Shown here: positions 45,043-56,205 of the stretch, piece by piece
Layout: each line of letters begins with the position of its first letter
Position numbering within the stretch: position 1 is the first letter of the stretch
Assembly (NCBI GenBank): GCA_031002005.1
Contig: JARYHS010013631.1
Coordinates: 64,167,832-64,231,831, forward strand
Length of the DNA stretch: 64,000 nucleotides
Reading direction: 5' to 3'
Origin: Vandiemenella viatica
Lineage: Eukaryota; Arthropoda; Insecta; Orthoptera; Morabidae
Position numbers and translations under genes: made by a program
Notes under the pieces: generated by a model
Told to the model about the DNA's origin: nothing
Databases searched by the model: none
What the model saw: the letters and a program-made list of their open reading frames with translations, nothing else

Positions 45043-45301
45043 TTTCATTCCTCCCAGCAGAAGGCTGGGAGGCGGGCTGCTGGAGAGTCATAGGGGACTC
45101 TTTTCAGCCAATCTACTACTACGGGGAGGGAAGGGGGATGGAAGGTCGGCCGTGGCCTTGTAGGGAACCATCCCAGCATTCACCTAAGTGTCTGAGGGAA
45201 ACCACGGAAAACCTCAGACAGGATGGCCGAACCGAGTTTAACCCCGGTCCTCCCGAATGATAGGTAGGAGGCCAATATTGGCCTCCTCCCATCTCGGTGA
45301 A
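44990..45301 (-). mobile_element. young SINE (family 2) with 52-base T tract and 12-bp TSD
   Basis: Flanked by TATAACGTAATT at 44978-44989 and 45302-45313. Read on minus, it has a head GAGATGGGAGGAGGCC, a degenerate B box, the shared body GAATGCTGGGATGGTTCC, a distinct 3' half (AGCCCGCCTCCCAGCC...GGGAGG hairpin) and a long poly(A) tail (the T run 44988-45039 on plus). The different 3' half sets it apart from family 1. The long uninterrupted tail and exact TSD mean a recent insertion. Confidence 0.85.
45266..45287. repeat. 22-bp perfect palindrome in the SINE head
   Basis: AGGAGGCC-AATATT-GGCCTCCT reads the same on both strands. It lies where family 1 has the acceptor/anticodon-side GGCCTCGCATTCGGGAGGA segment, so it probably arose by a small inverted duplication of GGAGGCC. 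Confidence 0.85.
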
Positions 45302-45710
45302 TATAACGTAATTGCTCCTCTATTCATTGTATACCTAGAAATATAAATTACAACTGCGAGATGAATTATGCTTTAGAAATTGTTATATTGACATGATGAC
45401 AGTATTTCAAGATGCCACATATTACGCCTTTGCCATGACTAAAGCTATAGTTTAACAATAATCCTGGATCACGGATATTCACATGAACAACGCAGAATTG
45501 ATTGTCCCGTCATCTATGGTCGAGCTCGCATACTTTCCAGGATACTTTCATTACCAATAAATGAACACTGTTCTGATAGCTTGCTTTTGTGTAATCTTCA
45601 ATACTATATTCTGTTCATAAGCTTCGACCAAATAAAAAACACAATTCTACAACTTATTTATGCGTACATATCAATTTTATATTTCATCCTATCAGTTTCA
45701 CACTTCAATC

Positions 45711-46479
45711 TTTATTAATGTTTAAAAGTCCTTTGTTCTACGTTTCTAACAACTCTACTGCATGTATACATACAATACGGAAATTTACGATTTCCTATTT
45801 ATTACATAATGAAGTTTACAATACTATTACAACACACTCATATATTATTTTTAAAAAGATATAAGCTCCTTCAGACAGATTTGAGTTTTTGTACCATTAC
45901 AAAGTAGAGTAGTAAATGATCGTCGAAAGTATTTTAGTTTTATTTCAGAAGAAAGTTTTCTATTGAAAAATTTATGGATGTTATTAACTGCGATAATTGT
46001 AGACGACATATAGCGATATTTTTCCGAATCATGTAAGATTTGAACATGTATTTGCTGTCGTATTATTGTATTCGATTTTTAATTTTTTGATGCTGAGTAG
46101 AGGCAACATTCAGCTTTTGCGTAAATGATTACGGTAATGTAGGCTAAAACGAACAACGAGGACATTTATGGTAAGATTAGATGTGTTGCAAACGTTCCAT
46201 ACTAATGGACGGAATGGACTTCAGAAAAATTGCGTAGTTACGTTAATAGCGTTTTAGAGAAAGGAGGTAAGGAATTAGAGGGGTTAAGGTTAAATCGTGT
46301 TTGGCTAATTAATTTGATATGGTTGCTTAGTTTGTTTCAAGTAAAACGAAACTGGGGCTATTACTAATCAAAACGACTATCAGAACGGTAAAATCAGAAT
46401 CCTTCTTGTAACTAAATAAAACCAATCTTTCGATTGAATGGTAGAAAATTATCGAAACTCTACAAGGTGCTGATTTTGT
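45711..46479. other. nothing recognised
   Basis: AT-rich spacer without recognisable features. Confidence 0.3.
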
Positions 46480-47350
46480 TCAGCTAATAAATAAAAGTAA
46501 TAAGAAAAGAAGTGTCAGCTTATTAGGTACAGAGATCAACGTTGATTATGATTATAAGGTGGGAAAGGAATTCCTTGTTGAAGTCCTGAAATGTAAATAC
46601 TGTAAAGAGACAGATCTCATACAATCAATAAAACAGCGTGGTAACTGGACTGAAATAAATTTCATTATTATGTGCCGACTTTAGGTATGGTTGAGCGTCG
46701 CGACTTGGAATTTCCAAATATAACTTTGCATAAAAGTTGATAATAAAATCAACTGGGCGGAAAAAATTGGACAGATAATAGGAAAAGGTTTCGAAACACT
46801 TCACTTGTTGAAGAGGGTGATGAAAGATGGTTCCAGCGAAATTAGGGAATTGGGTTATAAAACTTCAATTAGACCATTGCTTGGATATGGTGGTGTAATA
46901 TGGAATCCACATTTTGGATATCAAATACAGGAATTGGAGAGGGTGTAAAGAAGGGCTGCTAAATATGTCTCTGGAAATCACTGCTATGATTAGGGAGCTG
47001 TAATAGGATTCATTTGAGGACAGGAGCTGTGTGAAGAGAGTCATGGGAGTGTAGAAAGCGTATATTAGTGACGAGGCGTGGGAGGATTAAGAGAGATGTA
47101 TGGAAGGGAAAAGATGATTATCACTATAAGCTGGCACTCGATTTCACGCATAAGGGTATGAAAATTTTCTTTTGTAGGTAAGGGGACGAGGGATTGGAAT
47201 AAATTATCAAGAGAAATGATAAAAAATTTACCAACATCGCTAAAATAATTTATAGTTAAAATTCGGAGAGGACAAACTGGACGAATACAGGAAAGGAGAA
47301 AAATGTGTATGTAGGAAAACTGCCATTGGAACGAGCACTTCATCGCAATT
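46480..47350 (+). pseudogene. CR1/L2-like LINE, RT C-terminal and 3' fragment
   Basis: Plus-strand pieces in broken frames: SLLGTEINVDYDYKVGKEFL, LKCKYC (near 46590), NKINWAEKIGQIIGKGFETL (near 46750), LGYKTSIRPLLGYGGVIWNP, FGYQIQELERV, then a decayed RRAAKYVSG and RDWNKLSREM. Between LKCKY and NKINW there is about 120 bp of foreign sequence. The 3' end has CCATTGGAACGAGCACTTCATCGCAATTA, the family terminus, read here in two parts around the imperfect hairpin. Stops at several places. Confidence 0.75.
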
Positions 47351-48754
47351 ACAAGTAAATTAAAGCACAAACTTTAAATCACAAAGAAACAACAAAAAAC
47401 GTGTTTCAATTTAGTAATACTTTACAGGAGTATCTTAGTCACCGACCTTTAGCTACAAGCATGGTAACATAATATAAAACTTGCTGTAAATAACAATGAT
47501 AACTCTTTATATGAATTTAAGTCTTCAATATAATGCTTAAATAAATAAAATGGTCCTTTTACTTAACAAAGTGTTGTATAATTTTTACAAACACCAGAGT
47601 CAGAACTTTGGACCAACGAACTGATGCAAGAACGCAGATGGAATGTTGGGAAGTTGTCTTTCTGAAATATTTCTTTAGCGGACTGAAAGACGTTTTTGAC
47701 AACAACTTGATATTTCTTTCAGACCTGAAGTATTAGGAATTTAAGCGCCAGTCGATACTTCAGTTACGTGGTGGTTAACCGTGATGTCACCGTTGAGTTT
47801 TTTAAGGAACCAGGATTAAAATTTTGCCACCGCTAATCCAAGGCATTGACAAAGGTAAATGTTTGGATAATGTATAGTGAAATTTGTATTTTTTATGACA
47901 AATACTTTGACGAATATGAGTTGACTGAAATCAAAACTCCCAGACAACATGAACTACGTACCGATTACTTAATCAGAAACCTGTGTCCAAAGTAAGCATA
48001 GTTATTTTCAAGGCTTCCAGGTACAATATATATATGACATCATCTGTAAGGTTTGTTCGTATCTAAGATAGTAACGTCTATTTATTCACATTACAAGCTA
48101 ATAAGTTTATACTCTTAAATCATCGTCTGTGCAACATTCTTTAAGGCTTGTTCAGAAATATGTATCATGCATCCCATATATTAGTCGAAAAGATAGCATT
48201 GATGATTAAGTAAGCAGGAAGGCTACTAGAATCTGCATCATTTATCTAAGCTTACCTCTAGTAATGCAATCTATAAATTTTTTGTTATTAACTAAAGTGC
48301 AGCTGACATTTCTGTAATAAAGGACGGGAAAACGCTTGACGAATCAGCAACCGTTTCTGATTAATGAATATCTGTTAACTGCTGTGGGACAAAAGATTGG
48401 AGGGAAGAGATATATTTTCTTCCATTTCAACATTGTCTCTAATTCACGAAGTTGTGGCTTGAAGAAAACCTTATATATTAAGACACATTTCAAGTTTTTC
48501 GGAGCCTTTTTGTTAATACCACCAACTATTTTTCAGGAGGTTGCAATGTGTCTATAGAATCCTGAGCAGCATTTTTCTCCCACGTTTCTGTCACAGTCTA
48601 TGACCATCCTCAGGGACTAGCATTCATATGTCATGTACAATAGTTTGCTACATAGATGTCATTCTGCAATGTAAGCTACATAAAATGATGCCTCGCAAAG
48701 ATGTGTCTAAATATATTTAAAAAAGTGTGTAGTATATGAATCTATAGCCTGTTC
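47351..48754. other. nothing recognised
   Basis: AT-rich; no transposon ends or supported frames. Confidence 0.3.
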
Positions 48755-48815
48755 TGTGGGCGAGGTAACCAGGCGCTAAAAATGGTATTAGCAGATTCGA
48801 ACTCTGCGGATGGAC
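48755..48815 (+). other. tRNA-like remnant (A and B box)
   Basis: GTGGGCGAGGTAACCAGG resembles an A box and AGATTCGAACTCTGCG a B box about 40 nt later. It does not fold into a clean tRNA and has no recognised anticodon arm, so it is read as a decayed SINE head or tRNA pseudogene. Confidence 0.35.
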
Positions 48816-51800
48816 GAAATGTTCAGCATCTACTAATCGGTGCGCAAGTTACGAGAGGTGGAAATTTCTAATCACCAGATTAGATTATCTTTCAAAGGCG
48901 TGGGTTAACTCTTAAAACTTTCCACCGTACGAATCGAATCGAAGAATGCAACACTTGTTAATTATTCTGTCGACTGATGAAATCGTAAAAATTTCGATCC
49001 TCTTATGTGATTCGAAATGAATGCGCCAGCAGTGGGTTTCACGGTTCCTCTTCCTTCATTTTCATAAACACAACACAAAGCAATATATTAAAAATAACAG
49101 CACTAGTCTCAATAATCCAGATACATACAAAAACAGTTCCTTTACTTCCATTAATTTTGGAGTGAGAGAATCATTTAAATACATGACAGAAAGGAACTTT
49201 CCACCTTACTTCTGTATCCGTGCCTTCAATAACCCTGTTTGGAAACATCACGCTATCCAATAGAGTGATTTAAAGCACCACATCAGTATTAATTATAAGC
49301 GATTACAGTGAATGGCTTCAGTATGCAAGACGTAATGATTTAGATTGTCTTGAAGGTATACGGTAGAGGAGTAGAATAGCAATGGTTATATGAATTTTAA
49401 CTCACGACAATAAACTGAAAAATATCCTCTTTGGCCAGCCATATATCTTCAGGATTTGCAGTGTCCTTAGAAAGATCGTAATCATTCTCACGAGCACACA
49501 TTCAGAAAATGGCCAGAAGCCTTGAGCAGAAAAGTAAATGCAGAAGTTGCCATTAGTTTATCATATTTACTATAGTTCTAAATGCTTCGTAAAATAACTG
49601 AGATCGCCAGGCTATATTACCTTTATGTAAGCATAGAAACAAGCAGCGATCTTTGAAAACTGTTATTATTCTTATGTTTGTTGATTTGTAATTTGTACGA
49701 TTAATACACGTTGTGAAAGTCATCCAAAGAGTAAATTCTCATCTTTTTTTGTATCCTGAAAAATCAAAGAGTGAGAATCAATTTTTAGCTCTGAATGAGT
49801 TGTGTGGCATCTGTTGGTAGTAGCCGACCGATTTTGTGTAATAGCTGACGCAGCCAACATGGGCGTAGCATTCTTTAAGCTTATTCTCTTGTGTATGCAA
49901 TCAGCATATCTGTCCACCTGCACACTCTATTACGCCAGGAGTCGAAGGACTACGTAGCTCAAACAACCTCCCAGGTACACAATCTAAGTCCGTACCAAGT
50001 ACCTGGATAAATCCCAAAAATCTCCGCAATGTTAAGGAAACGTAGACAAGACTCTGTAGAAATTTATTCATCTTTCGGATGGAACCGTTAAGTCTAAAGT
50101 AGCGTTTACTTCTATTGAATCAGAATACTTCTTGAGCAGATTTCACGCACTCCTAACTTTATCTTCATAAGCAGCACACAGTACGTAAGACGAGCTCTTC
50201 ACAGTCATATATGCACTAAGGAGACGGAACAAATGAAATTTTCAGCGGAAGATACAACCAACCCTTAGGTTGCGCACCTTCTGTTCACCATTAACTCCTG
50301 AAATGGGTTAATTGAGGTTCGGGACAGAAAGGATAATCACAGCAATTTGGTATGTTGCTGTGAAATACAGAGCTAAATTTTCACTCGGACAAACTTTAAT
50401 AGCGCGATAGTGACAGATGAACCGGAAGCTGTGAGTCTATTTTCCGTAGTCATAATTTAGACTCGCGTCATTTGTTCTTTTGTAAGTGCATAAACTTGTC
50501 CAAGATGGCTGCTTGCTTTGTACAATAGCAAAAGAGCACACACCGTGAAATCGAATAAGCATTGCCGACGTATACAATTAAATATTTTTCCACCCAAATT
50601 TTGCTACTGATGCTGTTTGTTGTGCGGTGAAGTTGCTAGTGTACCAGCTCTGACAGTAATCGAGTATTTGATCGAACGAAACGTTACTCGAACTCTTATT
50701 GGTGAGATGTACTAGTACAGTATCGAGTTTTCAGTAATGGCGCCACTGGTTAAAAGCTGGTGACATTTCTGTACGAACCTTTAATCGAGGAACAGAAAGA
50801 GGTAACCCAAAAGAAGATGAAGAAATTAGAAAGCAAAGGGTGTCACGTCCTTGGTAACAATTTTGTATGAGCAGCAAAGTGCTGGGAGATGGTATTCGAA
50901 AGACGCGAGTATTACGTGTGTTTACACGCTACGAAGACATAGAACTCGGAAAAATATTAGCACAGTTAAACAAAGTTAAACATGATTTTTATATCAAAAA
51001 ATTACAGCACATGTGATATACAAAAAACAGGTGGAACAGATGACTGGGAAGGAAAATTTCCAGACTGGAATACACTAAGCAAATAAAAAACTAGCGACTT
51101 TGAAGATAATTGAATCAATTGAAACGCCAAAGCTAAAACAGAGATTTATTTTAGCTTCTCTAGACAGTAAAAAAAAACCCGAGAAAACCGTTATTAGTAA
51201 AGCAGTTAAGGAATAGTAACTAAAAATTAACTTGATAAAGTAACTTTCATGCAAAATAAATAAATTATCATTGAGATTCTGAAAACAATCATAACCGCGT
51301 GCTATAAAATTTAGCAGTTCAGTTCTAGAGTGATAGGCTGATAAAGAACACTGAAAACATCACTAGAAGACTGTGGCGATCAAATGGATCGACCTACCTC
51401 GTCCCCTACCTGTGAGCAACAGGTGTCAGAGGAGCAGCACGCAAAATGATGCAACAATTGCGCAGCTGAGCCTACCTGTTGCGCAATGTCGACAGATGAC
51501 GCTGGCGAAACCACGTCAATCGGCATTCCGTAGAGCCACCCAGGCCCAAGAGGCTCTTCAGAATCGACAACGAGCGACCCGCTTCCACAAGGAGCCTCCA
51601 CGAGAAATGTCCACCGTCGACAGTTTTCAATTTACTGGAGACGTGTGACATATATTTTCCGTCGCGATTACGATTTTACTAGCCACGGCCGATGGTTGTG
51701 CGTCAGTGAAAAGTAAAAAGCGTTGTGCGTTTATGAATTCCCGTGGAAAACATACAAAAGATAATGAAGGAAAAGATTCTCAGTCCATCGTCCTCCTTCC

Positions 51801-52599
51801 AATGTTTAGGCTATACATACCATAGTCGCCAATCGGAGATTCCTGGTAGAAACGATTAAGATAAGCTTGACAAGTGTGACTTCCATTTCATAAACATGCA
51901 CCGAACTAAAGGATAAATAATGCTGTTGTTTAAGTATCTCTTCGTCTGATCCTGTGCTTATGAACTGCGAAAATTTCGTTCGATCTCACGTAAAAATGGA
52001 CGGTGTCCGAATGACGAAAAACGTCACTGGTATGAGTTTCTTTTCGAATTCGATTAGTTGTGATGACAAACAATCACACAAAGCAGTATTTTTTGTTGAA
52101 AATAACTTAAGCAAACATACCAAAAACTTAAAAAAATTATAAATGGAATATTCAGTAACCGTCTTACATATAGATATAAAAAATAAGAGAGAATTTCAAA
52201 TGGTGACTTCTACCGTTGCTCTGATGCGTAGTGATAATAGTCAATCATAAACTCCAAATTTATTCGGTGAGAAGCCGTCTATGTCTTTAAGGATGTTGAA
52301 ACTTGTAATGGTAGGTTACGCAATTAACCTTGTGTGGAATAATACGTAACACTGTAGGTATTAGACTGCAGATCTGTAAGATGTTTGTATAAATTATGGA
52401 GAGAATCTACTTATTTCTTAGTGATCCCTGAAAAGTTCCAGATTGGTGATATTTGTTCTCTACTACCCTCACGGCGTGATGGTTCAAGAGACATTGATTA
52501 CCCCTATACTGAGCATAGAAACCCAACAGGGCCCATATCTTACGTTCAGTAGTGTCCTGAACGATTGTATTTGCATCAGCATAAAATGCACAAAATCAA
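48816..52599. other. no recognised gene
   Basis: Long AT-rich stretch. The only compositional change is a G/C-richer patch at 51370-51660, with opposite-strand frames (plus 51373-51648, minus 51601-51380) lacking known domains. Nothing else recognised. Confidence 0.3.
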
Positions 52600-53213
52600 A
52601 GACTATAGGAATGTAATAAAATGCAGGATTACACAAGCAAAAAATAGCGTTCAACAAAAAGAAACGAATTTTTACTACAAATAACATCAGTTGGACAACA
52701 AGCAAAGACTATTAACAGCTTATGTCTGAAGTATTACCCTGCATGGATGTGAAACCTGGACAGTTGGTACAGAAGAGAAAAGAAGATTCATTTCGCTTTA
52801 GCAATGGTGCTACAGGAGGATGTTAAAGATTAGCTGGAGGGATAAGATTACTAATGAGGAAGTTTTTGAGAAGGCAGGAGAGTATAACTAAATATGGAGG
52901 AATATAAAAACGTGGAGGACAATATTAATTGGTCATATCTTAAGACATGAGAGCTTAGTTGGAAGTGTTGGCTGCAGAAGACAGGGTCTGCCTTTTTTTT
53001 ATCTCTACAAAATCTACAAACTAGCCGGGCGACAATGGACGGATTCTTGGCTTCTAGGCCGGGGGGCCCCTGCAGCCGGTGATCGGAGCCCCCCATCAGC
53101 CGACGGGCCCGGGTACATGTGATCCGCTTAGCCCCCCCCCCCCTAACGCCAGCCCTGGCAGGAGATATGTAGATATGAAGAGGAGGGCAGAGAGTAGAGC
53201 TGAATAGTAGACC
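52600..53213 (+). pseudogene. RTE-like LINE, C-terminal fragment
   Basis: In several frames: AFNKKKR (52640), LHGCETWTVGTEEKRRFISL (52740), QWCYRRMLKISWRDKITNEE (52800), GHILRHESLVGS (52935), and after the nested MITE YVDMKRRAE. This is the typical C-terminal order of RTE-type ORF2 proteins (ET-WT, WCYRRML-ISW-DK-TNE, GH-LRH). Stops and shifts; inactive. Confidence 0.75.
52982..53157. mobile_element. hAT-like MITE nested in the RTE-like LINE
   Basis: Ends CAGGG on both sides (right end read inward CAGGGCTGGCGTTAGG). Flanks GCAGAAGA (52974-52981) and GCAGGAGA (53158-53165) are an 8-bp duplication with one change. The interior is unusually G/C-rich with C- and G-runs. The terminal match beyond CAGGG is weak, so the call relies mainly on the flanks. 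Confidence 0.65.
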
Positions 53214-53640
53214 GCTGCAGACCAGTCCTAGGATTGACTATCGTAGAAGAAGAACGCACGTAGAAAAAATTGCAGACAAAATACACAAGAGAAGGTTGAA
53301 ATTTTATGGTCACCTTATGAGAATGAATGAGAGTAGGTTGAAAAACAAAAACGAATTTTCAACTACATCACTAAATTAAGGTGACAACAAAATGGGTAGA
53401 GACGACGAGAAGGTATATTGAAAAAAGTTTGGATCCATCCAGATGAGACAGAGAATAGAAGAGAGTTTCAAATTAAAATTAGTAAATTCAGGAGGTTCCA
53501 GGAACAACAAACAAAGGTCAAGACCACCTGGTCTGGAGAAAGGAGGAACCGCAGTGAAAGGATGACAACATTCTGGGAGGAGAAGTAAACGCGAAGTACT
53601 AAACCAGTAGCTTCTCGCGGTACGAAGTAGGCCAAAATAG
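53214..53640 (+). pseudogene. second RTE-like LINE 3' fragment
   Basis: ADKIHKRRLKFYGHLMRMNE (about 53272-53330), then in another frame RRYIEKSLDPSR and REFQIKISKFRRFQEQQTK, TTWSGERRNRSERMTTFWEE. KRRLKFYGHLMRM is the conserved GH-xRM block near the C-terminus of such ORF2 proteins. The sequence is only lightly frameshifted, so it is younger than the fragment before it. Confidence 0.65.
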
Positions 53641-54019
53641 AAAGAAGAAGGGAGGACTTGATTCAATTCTTTATTACACAATAAAAAAGTACATAAATGC
53701 GTTGGCTGCCTTGGATTATTCACTACAACTTTAATTCTCGTGTAGCAAATTCAACATAATTATATCACGGGCAATTTATAAAACACTTTCCTTTGTCCAC
53801 ATTTTCTTCTTCCTAGTCACAGAGTATCATGCACCATGCTCCCAATTCTACGTCCAGCCGTCCCGAATAATTCAGCTATACCTTTCGTTCACTTCGCTGT
53901 CCAACTCTATACTACACTGAATGCGCGTTACAATATACTCTCCCTACGCTGACTAGCCAACCTGCGTAACAACTAAAACAAACATAGAGTTGTTTCACTC
54001 GAGAATATACTGTCATCTT
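53641..54019. other. spacer with first copy of a ~150-bp direct repeat
   Basis: 53845-53995 (TTCGTTCACTTCGCTGT, CTCTATACTACACTGA, GCGTTACAATA, CTAGCCAACCTGCG, AACTAAAACA) recurs in the same order at 54760-54935. Confidence 0.5.
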
Positions 54020-54720
54020 TTGTCCAAATACATTCATTTTGTGTATCAAGTACATGAGTTGGAGGAGATCCAGAGAAGAGGTGCTAGATTTGTCTTTTGA
54101 CATTAGCGTAGAACACAATTAGTAACTAAGAGCGGGAAAGGGATTCATTGGAAGCAGGAGGAGGATGAAGAGAGTCACGGGAGTATACAATGCTTATATT
54201 GGAGATGAGGCGTGGGAAGATATTGGTCTAAGAATTAACAGTAGTGTATTGAAAGGTAAAGGTGACCATGACCACAAGCTGGCACTCGATTTCAGGCGCA
54301 AGGATGTGGGAAGATTTTCTTTCGTGAATAAGGAGGTCAGGGACTGGAATGGGTTACCAAGAAAAATGTTTAACAAAAGAATTTAAAGTTGAAATTTCTA
54401 GAGGGCAAAAGTAGGTGGGTCCAGCGAAGGATAAAAATTAGAGTTTAGGGAAATTGCCAATGGAGCAAGTGATCCATCGTTTTTTTTTTTTACTTAGGGC
54501 TTTACGCCTCGTCAACGGCTAAGGTCATTAGAAGCGGGATCGGACTGGGGACAAGGAACGGGAAGGAATTCGGCCATGGCCTTTTTGATAGGAGCATCCC
54601 GGCATTCTGAAAACCCAAATCTGGATGCCCGGACGGGGATTCGAACCAGCGTCCTCCCGAATGCCATGCCAGAACGTTAACCGTTCACCCACCACGCTCG
54701 GTCCATCGCAATTAGATAAA
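54020..54720 (+). pseudogene. CR1/L2-like LINE 3' fragment, split by a SINE
   Basis: Reads YQVHELEEIQRRGARFVF (family YQIQELERVQKRAARFVS) near 54040, then the 73-aa frame 54165-54386 with MKRVTGVYNAYIGDEAWEDI, HKLALDFRRKDVGRFSFVNK and VRDWNGL. It continues to GCCAATGGAGCAAGTGATCCATCG, where the SINE is inserted, and resumes at 54709 with CAATTAGATAAAATAATTAA. This shows the intact 3' terminus of the family. Confidence 0.75.
54480..54701 (-). mobile_element. tRNA-derived SINE (family 1) inserted in the LINE 3' end
   Basis: Flanked by TCCATCG (54473-54479 and 54702-54708). On plus: T-run, TTAGGGCTTTACGCCTCGTC, body (AAGGAATTCGGCCATGGCC), B-box complement GGGATTCGAACC and head complement ACCGTTCACCCACCACGCTC. 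About 35 bp around the CACTCCAGG body block are missing. Confidence 0.9.
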
Positions 54721-54759
54721 ATAATTAAATCACAGAGTATTGCCCACCGGATTCAAATT

Positions 54760-54935
54760 TCGACGTCCAGTAATTCCAAGCCATTCTTCTCCTTCGTTCG
54801 TTCACTTCGCTGTTCATCTCTATACTATACTGACTGCGCCTTTACTTCATCCTGCGTGCAAGTTACAATAGACTCTCTGCCTCCAGAGACCAGCCAACCA
54901 TAAAACTCCCTCTGCGAACCAATTAAAACAGTTAA
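54760..54935 (+). repeat. second copy of the ~150-bp direct repeat
   Basis: Diverged direct copy of 53845-53995 (CGACGTCCAGTAATTCC, GTTCACTTCGCTGTTCATC, CTATACTATACTGACTGCG, GACCAGCCAACC, CAATTAAAACA). Copy 2 has a short insertion (TTTACTTCATCCTGCGTGC). Unknown family. Confidence 0.6.
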
Positions 54936-56205
54936 AAAAATTGCCTTTGACATAAAATATACCGCAATGTTTTGGTACAAATACATATATTACACTCGCT
55001 CTCCTGAAAATATGCCTTACAACTGATGATTAATTAAGAGGAATGCACGAGGACAGTACTTTCGAGCATTCAAAACAACTCTGGTGTAGCCGACCCTTTA
55101 CGCAATCAAAGTGTCAATAGCGGCGGTAAATTCCAGTTTTAGTGTGGAACGAAAAAATGCGAAGAAGTTTGCGAATAGAATCTTGCGTCACCCACTCGGC
55201 ACTCCTTACCTCTCACATTCTGAGGGTATTCCAAACTGGGAGGTGACGACACGGGTCAGGCGCCACTCAGACCAACGCTTCGGCCGGAAGGCATTCTTCA
55301 GCCTCTGTCCTCTCCCCTGAGAATATCAAGCAGGCACTGTGTCTGCTCCACGCTCCAGTAACACACCATATTCTAACCGTTTGACGTTCCTGCAGGTCGT
55401 CTATATGACACCAAAAAATGCTATAGGTTGCCCCGTGGCCGAGGTTGCTAAGACATTTTGAAGGAGTCTTGTGCTCGAGATGGTGTTATCTCGTTCGGTA
55501 GTAAATATATTTTCACTATTCGGTACATAGCTGTTGTAGGACAGGTTGTGGTGCACAGTTTTAATGACGAGATCCTGTAGCAGTCCTCTATTCATTGCTT
55601 AAAGTAAGAGGATATGAGACTGTCAGATTGGGTCGTTAAACTCTATGGCCTATGGTTGTCTGTCGGAAGAATATTTCATTTTAAGTTTGTATTGTAGATC
55701 AGGAGAAATATGAAATAAAAATAAGATATATTGCTTATTTGTTGAGTAATAGTTTCCGACATTGAGTTTAATAAATTAAAGAAATCAGAGGGATCATAAA
55801 AAACTGCAATATATAATTTGTAACATCTATAGCTAGCTTATAAAGTAGCCTGCCGCTTTGTCCAAAATCTGTCTTTAACCAGCATAAAAAAAAAGTAGCA
55901 ATGATCCTTTGTTTTTTGTATATATATATATATATATAAAATTTAGCTACATACTTCAATATCCTGTGATTAAAACTTTGAAAAAGTAAGTTAATCCACA
56001 ACCCTAAGGTTCTTAAGAACCTTCGAAGGAGGCATACTAAGGGATTGTGTCAGAGACAGGAAGGCCAATTCTTTTCCTCGGAGACGTACGGTTGAACGTG
56101 AAATAAGAATCGCGGAAGATATCGGTGTAGCTCACATAATCTAATACAATTCCTAAAAATTCCTGCTCACCAAGAGATTTGAACGCGCGACCGGAGAGCA
56201 AAAAC
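54936..56205. other. no recognised gene; tRNA-like A box near 55430; (TA)n at 55917-55937
   Basis: GCCCCGTGGCCGAGGTTGCTAAG near 55428, shown here in part, resembles the D-arm side of a Ser/Leu tRNA but lacks a B box. Short open frames only. Confidence 0.3.

Larger units (their letters stand above)
44300..45710. repeat. gapped inverted duplication (large fold-back) with a SINE in its loop
   Basis: Three collinear pairs of inverted segments: 44310-44390 with about 45635-45700 (AAGTTGTAGAATT...), 44625-44690 with about 45575-45635 (GATTACACAAAAGCAAGC), and 44855-44955 with 45395-45495 (GTTCATGTGAATATCCGTGA to GGCATCTTGAAATA). The innermost pair is almost perfect; the left arm carries extra sequence between the pairs. 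The SINE at 44990-45301 sits near the centre. No coding capacity. Confidence 0.75.

Noticed and set aside
51373..51648. 91-aa plus frame in a G/C-richer patch
   Set aside because: Opposite-strand frame equally open, no splice signals, no family match.
55428..55450. GTGGCCGAGGTTGCTAAG as a Ser/Leu tRNA
   Set aside because: Only the D-arm side is tRNA-like; no B box or acceptor stem follows.
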